A stretch of 64,000 nt of DNA from Prevotella sp. UBA2725 (GTDB lineage: Bacteria > Bacteroidota > Bacteroidia > Bacteroidales > Bacteroidaceae). Below, piece after piece: positions 43,201 through 51,297 of the stretch (the stretch's first letter is position 1; the number at the start of each line of letters is the position of its first letter). Below the pieces are notes generated by a model that had not been told where the DNA came from, did no database searches, and worked only from the letters and a program-made list of their open reading frames with translations. The position numbers and the translations under genes were made by a program. The stretch lies in the NCBI GenBank assembly GCA_002353825.1, contig DEKJ01000021.1, positions 1 to 64,000 on the forward strand, given 5' to 3'.

Positions 43201-44251
43201 TATTAGTGATGAGGATAAGAAGCACCTCTTCGAACGGTTCTATCAGAGTAAGTCGAACGATGAGACGGGAGGAAGTGGTATTGGGCTTAACCTCGTTTAC
43301 GAATACACAAGAATGATGGGCGGGGATGTAACCGTAGGTGACAATGCGGGTGGCGGCGCCGTGTTCACGGTGTCATTACCTTATAAACCCGTAGAAGCGC
43401 CTGTTGCGGTCACGTCGGCTGGTTCTGCTCCGAAACATTCGGAAGTATCAGTGCTCTCTTTGGGTGACAAAGCAAGCCCCGCTTCCGATGCGAAGTTGCC
43501 TGACGCACCGCAAGGAACAATCTTGCTTGTCGATGACAATGACGACTTCCTCAACTTCCTCTCGGGAGAACTCTCGGCTTATTACACGATCCGCACAGCA
43601 TCTGATGGCAAGCAAGCATTGGAGAGCATCCATAAGTCGATGCCCGACCTTGTGCTGACCGATGTCATGATGCCTGAGATGGATGGTAACGAACTGTGTA
43701 GGCAGATCAAGAGTGACAACGATACGAAGCAGTTGCCTGTCATCATGCTTACAGCCCGCCTCTCTGATGAAAATGAGATTGAGAGCCGCGAGTGTGGCGC
43801 AGACGATTATGTGAAGAAACCGTTTAACATGGATCTGTTGCGCTTGCGCATCAACCGCCTTCTCGACAAGGGACGTATCAATGAGGAAGGAAAACTCAAA
43901 CCTGTCATTGCTCAACCGGAGATCACCCCGGAGGACGAGAAGTTTGTAGATAAGGTGACGAAGTATGTTGAAGCGCATTTGGATGACACAGATCTCTCCG
44001 TGGAGCAGATGGCAACGGATATTGGCATGAGCCGTGTACAGCTCTATCGCCGACTGGTGAGTGTTACGGGTAAGACACCGTCAGAGTTCATCCGCCTTAT
44101 CCGTCTGCGTCATGCGGAGCGCTTGCTTGCTGAGAGCCAATTGACTGTCTCGGAGATTGCTTACCGTGTCGGTTTCTCTTCTCAGCGCTACTTCTCCAAA
44201 TGTTTCAAGGACCTCTACGGTTACATGCCATCGCAGTATAAAAGAATGTAA
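40271..44251 (+). CDS. hybrid two-component system regulator (HTCS) of the PUL
   Basis: The 1326-residue one-protein signalling system has a signal peptide (about 1-20), a periplasmic sensor of beta-propeller repeats (about 25-680, with DGYLWLGTPLGLNRFDG and many WxG/VWxG motifs) and a Y_Y_Y domain (about 700-770), a membrane helix (about 776-795), a histidine kinase with H830 in FTNLSHELRTPL and the ATP lid DNGKGIS and GGSGIGLNL, a receiver with phospho-Asp about D1131 (LVLTDVMMPEMDG), and an AraC DNA-binding domain (about 1225-1322). HTCS proteins bind a PUL-specific oligosaccharide and activate the linked susC; it lies 124 bp upstream of susC on the same strand. Confidence 0.95.
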   Translation: MASRLLTIILLLLWPFLTEAQPDEVRFQRLTYAGGLSDQKVNCILKSRDGYLWLGTPLGLNRFDGLRVHSFYNHPGDANSLPDNTILGLSEDAEGMLWVETPAGFCIFNPITDKAERNTSLWLSQHGMKGKLLRVAADNKRNLWIVTDQYRLYYYDFSSKKALTVAADKGALAHISFLFPKGERCLLTSANGTVAFADLQKRRIVSVDRSVAAHCGKSYPGFSAFVDSRNGIWIWSTIGAWHYDVTLHTWKPIQNIIVSGVAEDLDHHILMATDHDGLVIADLSGNIITRILNDPSNGLSLPDNTLQTIYVDNLGVVWIGMYRMGLAYFYHGQTRFPLLPWGDICTMTQTLNGDVWFGTNDSGFGRAAGLTGSVSIFGQGQTGLGSNVVVSSLAAHDGSLWFGTFQGGLVRMKDGHYTVYRQSGSGLGTDDVWALAELPDGRIAIGTLGSGLQLLNPSTGRFTTINTHNSNLTSDYIASLSLMKDGRLVLGHSQGISILNLRTRKAVNIGPSPVNGVRLSSLSVNQVYVGSRGLLWIATGSGLNVYDLKTGRLYPVSLSGKREHAEVCAVTEDHQGVVWCTTGYELKSIQCRRNGDGWLFTSNTYNAADGLQLRLFNKRSILCLRDGRLLVGGVDGVNVINTLVARRKPMVGKVLFSGFTLFDRPIEVGDTVNGHVILNAELNSTRKLVLHSDENTFSVQLASSVIGLPEHVRFLYRLHGAGDDWSMTPEGTPQVQFTNLAPGRYELEVRATDNSGNPVGPPAVLAIRVKPPFYLSVWAWLFYFAVAIAAVFYGFWRMRKTQREKMEKLELTKQKEVEEMKLTFFTNLSHELRTPLTLILAPLESLIARETNPDISQKLRLMQRSATNLLKLVNQMLDLRRIMRGKEVLNMSDVDVVALVRDVCTSFSTLSEKNITLTFVTDSEQLLTSLDKDKVAKIITNLLSNAYKFTPKGGRVEVRINHDAAHVNLIVADNGKGISDEDKKHLFERFYQSKSNDETGGSGIGLNLVYEYTRMMGGDVTVGDNAGGGAVFTVSLPYKPVEAPVAVTSAGSAPKHSEVSVLSLGDKASPASDAKLPDAPQGTILLVDDNDDFLNFLSGELSAYYTIRTASDGKQALESIHKSMPDLVLTDVMMPEMDGNELCRQIKSDNDTKQLPVIMLTARLSDENEIESRECGADDYVKKPFNMDLLRLRINRLLDKGRINEEGKLKPVIAQPEITPEDEKFVDKVTKYVEAHLDDTDLSVEQMATDIGMSRVQLYRRLVSVTGKTPSEFIRLIRLRHAERLLAESQLTVSEIAYRVGFSSQRYFSKCFKDLYGYMPSQYKRM

Positions 44252-44286
44252 CATTTGTGTACACGGCTTGTAACGCCATTTCACGC

Positions 44287-44313
44287 TTGGTAGCATAGTT
44301 TTTCATAATTTTG
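44287..44313 (+). promoter_or_regulatory. susC promoter of the PUL
   Basis: TAATTTTG at 44306-44313 matches TAnnTTTG; TTG at 44287 is close (16 bp), a poor -33 box, as expected for an activator-dependent promoter. A GTGTACAC palindrome (44257-44264) and AGACTT/AAGTCT arms (44319-44337) flank it; which of these the HTCS binds is not known. Confidence 0.5.
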
Positions 44314-44375
44314 CAGCAGACTTCTGAAACAAGTCTATGCAAGGTATATATGAAAACCAATCTTAAATAAAAGCT

Positions 44376-47300
44376 ATGCGTAAATCTATCATCTGTAAAA
44401 TGGCTCTGATAGCCTTATTGCTCTTCCCAGCGATAGGGTTTAGTCAAGCCTCGGCTCTTTACGCGAAGATCGTGAAGGGCGCAGTGGTTTCTGCATCTGA
44501 TGGTGAACCGCTCATCGGAGCCACGGTCAGGGTGCAGGGTACACAGACGGCGACGATCACCGACCTCGATGGTCACTTCTCCATCAGTGCTGAGGATGGT
44601 CAGACGCTCAATGTATCGTATATCGGATATATTGAGAAGAACGTCAAGGTCACCGTCAACGATCTCCGGATCGCGCTGGAGGAGGAAGCCAACTCGCTCA
44701 ACGATGTCGTGGTCATCGGCTACGGTGTGCAGAAGAAGAAGCTCTTCACCGGTGCCAACATCGACATTAAAGGCGACGACATTGCCAAGCTCAACACCAC
44801 CAACCCCTTGCAGGCGCTGCAAGGACAGACACCGGGCATGACGATCATCTCCGAGTCGGGACAGCCGGGTGAGGGCCTGAAGGTGAACATCCGTGGCGTA
44901 GGTACCACCGGTTCGTCCTCACCTCTTTATATTATAGATGGCGTGCGCGGTGATATCGCTACCTTGAACCCTGCCGACATTGAGAGCGTCGACGTGCTGA
45001 AGGATGCGGCGTCCGCCGCTATCTACGGCTCACAGTCGGCCAATGGTGTCGTGCTCGTCACCACCAAGAGCGGCAAGGAGGGACGCACCGTCGTCAGCTA
45101 CGATGGGTTCATAGGCTGGCAGAATGCCATCCATAAGGTCGACATGCTCAACGCGCAGCAGTATATGACGATCCTGGATGAGCAGAACATCAACTCCGGG
45201 AACGCTGCTTACAACTGGGACAGTTACAAGTCGGCTGTCGATGCCGATGGTCATGTCACGACATGGGGTATCACCGATCCTGCGACGGGACAGTATTATG
45301 ATACCGACTGGGTGGACCAGATGTTCAAGAAGAACGCTGAGACACAGAGCCATACCATTGGTATCACGGGCGGAAACCAGAAAGGCAACTACGCCATGAG
45401 CCTCGGCTACATGAACCAGGAAGGTATTGTGGGAGGTAAGAATGTGTCTTACTACAGCCGTTACAACTTCCGTGTGAACTCCGAATACAACGTCATCGAC
45501 AACTTCCTCAAGGTCGGTGAGCAGGTCTCAGCCATCTATTACAAGAAACGTGGCGTGCTTGTCGGCAATCAGTACAACAACTCATTGCGTTCAGCCTTCG
45601 CCACCTCGCCGTTGGCTCCGGTCTACAGTGACAATGGGCTCTATGGCATGCCTTACAACGACACCTCCAACAGTCCTTGGTACAACGCCGACGGCAACCC
45701 TTACGGACTGATGATGGTCAGCAACAGCAATAAGACCAAGAACGTTACGCTGACAGCCAATGCCTATGCCGACTTCCAGCTTATCAAGAACCTGCATTTC
45801 CGTACGACGCTCGGTGTGAAATATGACAGCAACGACTATCGCAGTTTCAAGCCGCTTTATCATTTCTCCGTTTACAGTTACAACGACACCCGTACCACTG
45901 TCAGCCAGAGCAAGAGCGACGGCTGGGGCATTACGTGGACCAATACCCTTTCCTACACCTGGAACCTGGGCAAGCATGCCTTCGATGCCATGCTGGGTAC
46001 AGAGTCGTATCGTTCTGAGGGCAGCAGCCTCTATGCCGCCAACGGCAGTCTGCGCACGGGCTTCGACTCCTGGCCTTATGCCTGGGTAAGCAATGGCACG
46101 GCGACCTCCAACGAGACGGGTCTCTCCGCCAGCGGCTCTCCATGGGACGAGGAGCGCATGATGTCCTACTTCGGACGTCTGTCGTGGAACTACAAGGAGA
46201 CTTATATGGCTACCGCTACGTTGCGCTGCGACGGGTCGAGCCGTTTCGCACGCGGTCACCGCTTTGGCTGGTTCCCCTCCGTGAGTGCCGGTTGGGTGAT
46301 GAGCAATGAGAAGTTCTGGAAACCATTGTCAAACGTGGTCGACTACTTCAAGCTCCGTGGCAGCTGGGGACAGGTCGGTAACCAGAATATCGGTAACTAC
46401 ATGTACACCGCTCCACTGTCGTTCAGCAATGTCTATTACAATTTCGGTACGACGACAGGCTCTGCCGGGGATGCCAACGGCCAGGGTGCGCGCGTGACAC
46501 GTCTCGCCAATGAGAACATCACGTGGGAGACCTCAGAGCAGCTCGACTTCGGTATTGACGCCCGTGCCTTTGGCAAGCTCAATGTCAACTTCGACTGGTA
46601 CTACAAGAAGACCAAAGACTGGCTGGTGCAGCCGCCCGTACTCGCCACGGCCGGAACCGGGGCCCCGTATATCAACGGGGGCGATGTGAAGAACACCGGT
46701 GTCGAGCTCGGCATCGGATGGAACGACACCCTGGGCAAGGACTTCAACTATTATGTGAATGTGAACGGAGCCTACAACCACAATGAGGTAGGGGAGATCC
46801 CTAATGAGGATGGCATCATCCACGGCCAGACCAATCAGCTCTACGACAACTCCACGGAGTTCTATCGCGCCAGCAATGGCGAGCCTATCGGTTACTTCTG
46901 GGGCTACAAGACGGCCGGCATCTTCCAGAACAAGCAGGAGATAGAAGAATGGATCACCAATGGCAACGGTGTGCTGCAGGCCGATCCTAAACCAGGTGAC
47001 GTTAAGTACTACGACGTCAACCACGATGGTAAGATTGATGACAATGATAAAGTGAACCTCGGCAATGGTATGCCCGACTTCACCTTCGGTTTCTCTCTCG
47101 GTTTCAACTGGAAGAACTTCGACTTCTCCGTGCAGGCCAACGGCATGACCGGTAACAAGATCGTGCAGAGCTACCGTAACTGGGCCAACACCAAGGCCAA
47201 CTACACCACGGAGATCCTCAGCCGCTGGACGGGTGAGGGCACGTCGAACCGTATTCCCCGCGTGACGAACACGAACATCAACTGGCAGTTCTCTGACCTC

Positions 47301-47552
47301 TTCATCCACGATGGTAAGTTCCTGCGTATCTCCAACATCACGCTGGGGTACGACTTTACGAAGCTCTTAGCTTGTAAGTATATCAGCCAGTGCCGTCTCT
47401 ACATGCAGGTGCAGAACGCTTTCACCTTTACCCATTACAACGGTATGGACCCGGAGGTCGGTTATGGCATCGATGGCTGGGTGTCGGGTGTGGACCTGGG
47501 CTATTATCCGCGTCCGCGTACCGTGCTCGTCGGTTTGAATCTTAAATTTTAG
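44376..47552 (+). CDS. SusC/RagA-family TonB-linked outer-membrane transporter
   Basis: The 1058-residue transporter has a signal peptide (about 1-25), a carboxypeptidase-regulatory-like domain (about 35-110, GEPLIGATVRVQGTQTATITDLDGHF), a SusC signature with VVVIGYGVQKKKLFTGA, plug motifs (NIRGVGTTGSSSPLYIIDGVRG; DVLKDAASAAIYGSQSANGVV), and a 22-strand barrel ending in a short tail with terminal Phe. It would import xyloglucan oligosaccharides with the SusD lid encoded next. Confidence 0.96.
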   Translation: MRKSIICKMALIALLLFPAIGFSQASALYAKIVKGAVVSASDGEPLIGATVRVQGTQTATITDLDGHFSISAEDGQTLNVSYIGYIEKNVKVTVNDLRIALEEEANSLNDVVVIGYGVQKKKLFTGANIDIKGDDIAKLNTTNPLQALQGQTPGMTIISESGQPGEGLKVNIRGVGTTGSSSPLYIIDGVRGDIATLNPADIESVDVLKDAASAAIYGSQSANGVVLVTTKSGKEGRTVVSYDGFIGWQNAIHKVDMLNAQQYMTILDEQNINSGNAAYNWDSYKSAVDADGHVTTWGITDPATGQYYDTDWVDQMFKKNAETQSHTIGITGGNQKGNYAMSLGYMNQEGIVGGKNVSYYSRYNFRVNSEYNVIDNFLKVGEQVSAIYYKKRGVLVGNQYNNSLRSAFATSPLAPVYSDNGLYGMPYNDTSNSPWYNADGNPYGLMMVSNSNKTKNVTLTANAYADFQLIKNLHFRTTLGVKYDSNDYRSFKPLYHFSVYSYNDTRTTVSQSKSDGWGITWTNTLSYTWNLGKHAFDAMLGTESYRSEGSSLYAANGSLRTGFDSWPYAWVSNGTATSNETGLSASGSPWDEERMMSYFGRLSWNYKETYMATATLRCDGSSRFARGHRFGWFPSVSAGWVMSNEKFWKPLSNVVDYFKLRGSWGQVGNQNIGNYMYTAPLSFSNVYYNFGTTTGSAGDANGQGARVTRLANENITWETSEQLDFGIDARAFGKLNVNFDWYYKKTKDWLVQPPVLATAGTGAPYINGGDVKNTGVELGIGWNDTLGKDFNYYVNVNGAYNHNEVGEIPNEDGIIHGQTNQLYDNSTEFYRASNGEPIGYFWGYKTAGIFQNKQEIEEWITNGNGVLQADPKPGDVKYYDVNHDGKIDDNDKVNLGNGMPDFTFGFSLGFNWKNFDFSVQANGMTGNKIVQSYRNWANTKANYTTEILSRWTGEGTSNRIPRVTNTNINWQFSDLFIHDGKFLRISNITLGYDFTKLLACKYISQCRLYMQVQNAFTFTHYNGMDPEVGYGIDGWVSGVDLGYYPRPRTVLVGLNLKF

Positions 47553-47601
47553 AGGTAGGGTGAAAGGTGTTAATGGTTTGTTATAACACGAAGGACTTAA
47601 C

Positions 47602-49356
47602 ATGAAGACAACAATGAATACACATATATTATATAAGGCCATGCACAAAGCCGCTCTCGTCGCGTTGGGCTTGCCCCTTCTGCTGACATCTTGCGGCAAC
47701 GACTGGCTCGACGTGTCGTCGAAGACCGATGCGTCTACAGGCAACTTTAACCAGACTGCTGCGCAGGCTGATATTCTCCTCAACGGCTGCTACGATGGCT
47801 GGCAGGGAACGGTGTCGCAGGGTCCGACATTCTCCTTCCAGATGGCTTCGGAGTATATGAGTGACGAGTGCTATGGTGGTACGGGCGCCAATGATGCCCG
47901 CAACTCCCAGGTCGTCGACCGCTTCGACCAGTCGCAGGATGTGTCGCAGACAGACCTCTACAACGATTTGTGGACTTACTATTATGCAGCCATCTACAAC
48001 TGCAATGAGCTCCTGTCGATGGAGGGCAATTATACCTGGACCGAGCAAGAACATGGACGTATCATCGGAGAGTGCCGTGCCATCCGCGCCCTGTGCTACT
48101 TCGACCTCGTGCGTATGTTCGAGAATGTCCCTTTGGTGACGGAGCCTGTCAATGAAAATATCCCTCAGGCTGCTCCCGACAGTGTCTATGCCCTGATCGT
48201 GCGCGACCTGAAATATGCAGCAGCGCATATTCCTGCCGATGCTTATCCCAAGGCCGACGCTGCCACCAACGACGGACGTATCACCCGGTATGCCGCTGAG
48301 GCTATGCTGGGCCGTGTCTACCTCTTCTACGATGGGGTCTACAACGACAACAAACGTGGCACCATGCCCGGCGAGCTGACCGCTGCCGAGGCCCTTGCTG
48401 CCGAGGAGGATGTCATCCAGAGTGGAGCGTTCGGCCTGATCTCCAACTATAAGAATCTCTGGCCGGCAGCTGCCAACTGCACCAGCTATAAAGGCTACTG
48501 GCTGGGCGATGTGAACGGGTCAACGAAGACCAGCAGTTATGCAGGCAACGGCAATGCCGAGACGGTGCTCGCGATGAAGTTCAACTATACCGGTGACTAT
48601 AACGGCAACAATGCCGGTAACCGCAGCATCGTGATGTTTGGTATCCGTAGCGGCAAGTGTCTCCAAGCTCCTTACGGACAAGGGTGGGGCGGTGCTACCG
48701 TGACCTCCAAGGCCTGGAACTGGTTTGGAACAGGCGACATGCGTCAGAGCGCTTCCATCATAAACCTCGCCCAGGAAGGCATCGCCGCCAACAAAGATTA
48801 CCAGTCGGTTATCTCTGACCAGCGTGAGTATACAGGCTTCAACATCAAGAAGTATACACCGCTGTCGAAGATCGCGGAGGACGGCAGCCTCAACCACTAT
48901 TACCAGGAGGTATTGGCAGGCGACTTCCAGATCTCCCAGCCTCAGGACTATGTGCTCATGCGCTACTCCGATGTGCTGCTGATGGCAGCCGAGCTCGGCA
49001 GTCCTCATGCACAATATTATTTCAACGAGGTGCGTAAGCGTGCTTATACCCAAGACGATGGCACCCTGAGCAATGGTTACAAGGAACTTCCTGCCACGGA
49101 GGACAACATCCTCAACGAGCGCAAGCTTGAGTTTGTCGGTGAGGGCATCCGTTACTGGGATCTGCTCCGTCAGGGCATCCAGGTGGCCGCGAAGGCTATC
49201 GCGGCAAGCAGTGGTACCGTGGAGACGGGAGGCAGCAACGAGACCGTGACGATCTCGGCTGACAACATCATCGCCAAGCGTGGCTTCTCGCAGATTCCTC
49301 TGACACAGATTCAGCGCTCCAATCATGTACTGAAACAGAATAAAGGATGGGATTAA
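47602..49356 (+). CDS. SusD/RagB-family surface glycan-binding lipoprotein
   Basis: The 584-residue lipoprotein has its acylated Cys at about residue 31 (PLLLTSCGND), then SusD features: the TPR-containing helical core (LWTYYYAAIYNCNELLS, GECRAIRALCYFDLVRMFENVPLVTEPV), YAAEAMLGRVYLFY and a C-terminal NILNERKLEFVGEGIRYWDLLR with the usual closing pattern QIPLTQIQRSNHVLKQNKGW. It forms the lid of the SusC channel. It follows susC by 49 bp. Confidence 0.96.
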   Translation: MKTTMNTHILYKAMHKAALVALGLPLLLTSCGNDWLDVSSKTDASTGNFNQTAAQADILLNGCYDGWQGTVSQGPTFSFQMASEYMSDECYGGTGANDARNSQVVDRFDQSQDVSQTDLYNDLWTYYYAAIYNCNELLSMEGNYTWTEQEHGRIIGECRAIRALCYFDLVRMFENVPLVTEPVNENIPQAAPDSVYALIVRDLKYAAAHIPADAYPKADAATNDGRITRYAAEAMLGRVYLFYDGVYNDNKRGTMPGELTAAEALAAEEDVIQSGAFGLISNYKNLWPAAANCTSYKGYWLGDVNGSTKTSSYAGNGNAETVLAMKFNYTGDYNGNNAGNRSIVMFGIRSGKCLQAPYGQGWGGATVTSKAWNWFGTGDMRQSASIINLAQEGIAANKDYQSVISDQREYTGFNIKKYTPLSKIAEDGSLNHYYQEVLAGDFQISQPQDYVLMRYSDVLLMAAELGSPHAQYYFNEVRKRAYTQDDGTLSNGYKELPATEDNILNERKLEFVGEGIRYWDLLRQGIQVAAKAIAASSGTVETGGSNETVTISADNIIAKRGFSQIPLTQIQRSNHVLKQNKGWD

Positions 49357-49367
49357 AGAAAACAACT

Positions 49368-51218
49368 ATGAAAATCAACAAATACATATATGGTCTCGCT
49401 GGCGTACTGCTCGTGCTCTTAGGCTTTGCAGCCTGTACGCCCGACGAGTATGACCTGGGCGACAAGGATGTCACCTCAGCCGACCTGGTAGAGGGTAAGG
49501 CGTTCAGCATTACCCATGACAGCAACAACCCCAACATCGTCTACCTCAAGAGTCTTATGGCGGATCAGTACCAGGTGAACTGGATCGAGCCCCAGGGCCG
49601 CTCCCAAGAGAAAGAGGTAGAGCTCGACATGCCGTTCCCCGGCACTTATGACGTGCTCTTCGGCGTGGAGACGCGTGGCGGCGTGATCTATGGTGACACG
49701 GCGCACTTCACGATCGACAACTTCTATGCCGGTTTCGTCAACGATGAGCTGTACACGAACCTCACCGGAGGTGTGGGCCAGGCGAAGACCTGGATCCCTG
49801 ACAACGGCAACTACGGCCTCTGCTCGGGTGAACTGTCTTATGGCGACCCCAGCGCCTCCAATGCCGAATGGAACAACTTCACCTCTAACTGGGATCCGAG
49901 TTATGGCGGTGGAGGTATGGCGGAAAGCGCTACGAGCCAATATGCCAAGACGACCTGGACCTTTGACTTGAAGAACGGCGCTAACGTGACGCTGCACCGT
50001 GTCGATGACGACGGCACGGCAACGGACACAAAAGGCACGTTCCTGCTCGATACGGAGAACCACAGGCTGAACCTCACCGACATGCAGATCCCGCACACCT
50101 CGGCCTGGGACAACCATGGAGATGCCACCGACTGGGCGAAAGATATCCATATCGTGACGCTCACGGAGAACCAGCTGCGTGTGGCGATGCTCCGTAACCC
50201 GAACACGTCGGGTGAAGGCAAATGGTGGCTCGTGTTCAACTTCGTCGCCAAAGATTATGCGGACAACTACAAAGCCCCGGAGGTCGAATACACACCGACC
50301 CTTGAGGAAGGCTGGCGCGACTTCGTAGAGCCGAAGAACGACAGGATCATCACTTACAAGCTTACCGGCTTCGACTGGTACGGCAAGGATGAGAACACGA
50401 CCGAGAAGAATGTGTCGGGCATTGAAGCGATCGACAATCTCGAGGATATCTCTATCACGCTCAATAGCAGTAAGAACACTTACTCATTCACCAAGCCTGA
50501 TGGCACAACGTCGGAGGGTACATACAAGCTCAGCAGTGATGGTATCTACACCTTCACTCCGGCACTGCCTACCGTGCAGTTGTCTAAGGACGGTCGTGCT
50601 ACATTGACAAGCAATGAGGGTCAGCTGCGTCTGCTCGGCTTCTCTCAGGCTGTCAACTGTGATGCACAGACAGGGGCACTGGACAACATCACCTGGGGTG
50701 CACGCGAATATGACGACCAGGGCAACTTCTATCAGTATATTGGTTACCAATGGAAGGTCGTACGCGCCGGCGCGAAGACGACGTTTGCTTCCAGCCTCCA
50801 TTTCTTCGATACCGGCTGGACGGCCCAGGCCAGCGATGAAGTCTTTATCACCGATGGGCAGGATGGCACGTACACGATAACGCTCAATGGCGCCAGCAAC
50901 AGTCCGTATGGCCTTTATCTCGACGTGGCTAAGATCCTGAAAGATCATCCTAATTGTGATATCGTCGTGACGGACATCAAGGTCGACGGCCAGAGCATTG
51001 CGTTCAACGATGCAGACATCGACCGCGGCTATGGTGACACCTACAAGCCGGCAGACGCTTGTGCCCGCCGATATATCCTCAATCCATGGGGGCCCACAGC
51101 AGGCAACGCATCGAAGTTCGTGTTCTCGAAATCGCTCTCTGTGACAATCAATGTGAAGATGGATACGGGTTCTCCGTTCATCAAGTCTTCAGCTAAGAGA
51201 CGTGCTCGCAGAAGATAA
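49368..51218 (+). CDS. surface lipoprotein, probable glycan-binding protein
   Basis: The 616-residue product has a lipoprotein signal (Cys at about residue 23, GFAACTPD) and an N-terminal immunoglobulin-like stretch (YQVNWIEPQGRS ... ELDMPFPGTYDVLFGVETRGG). The rest is beta-rich with many Trp and Tyr (WNNFTSNWDPSYGG, WWLVFNFVAKDY, GWRDFVEPKNDRIITYKLTGFDWYG). No catalytic signature was found. Its place right behind susD fits a SusE/SusF-like or SGBP role; a short Pro-poor basic tail (SSAKRRARRR) ends it. The start at 49368 begins 11 nt after the susD stop. Confidence 0.7.
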   Translation: MKINKYIYGLAGVLLVLLGFAACTPDEYDLGDKDVTSADLVEGKAFSITHDSNNPNIVYLKSLMADQYQVNWIEPQGRSQEKEVELDMPFPGTYDVLFGVETRGGVIYGDTAHFTIDNFYAGFVNDELYTNLTGGVGQAKTWIPDNGNYGLCSGELSYGDPSASNAEWNNFTSNWDPSYGGGGMAESATSQYAKTTWTFDLKNGANVTLHRVDDDGTATDTKGTFLLDTENHRLNLTDMQIPHTSAWDNHGDATDWAKDIHIVTLTENQLRVAMLRNPNTSGEGKWWLVFNFVAKDYADNYKAPEVEYTPTLEEGWRDFVEPKNDRIITYKLTGFDWYGKDENTTEKNVSGIEAIDNLEDISITLNSSKNTYSFTKPDGTTSEGTYKLSSDGIYTFTPALPTVQLSKDGRATLTSNEGQLRLLGFSQAVNCDAQTGALDNITWGAREYDDQGNFYQYIGYQWKVVRAGAKTTFASSLHFFDTGWTAQASDEVFITDGQDGTYTITLNGASNSPYGLYLDVAKILKDHPNCDIVVTDIKVDGQSIAFNDADIDRGYGDTYKPADACARRYILNPWGPTAGNASKFVFSKSLSVTINVKMDTGSPFIKSSAKRRARRR

Positions 51219-51297
51219 CAGGCATTGGGGGGCCTTCGGGCTCTCCTTCCTAAGAGTCTAATTTCCTTAAAGAAGAAACACTTTAATTAGAAACACT

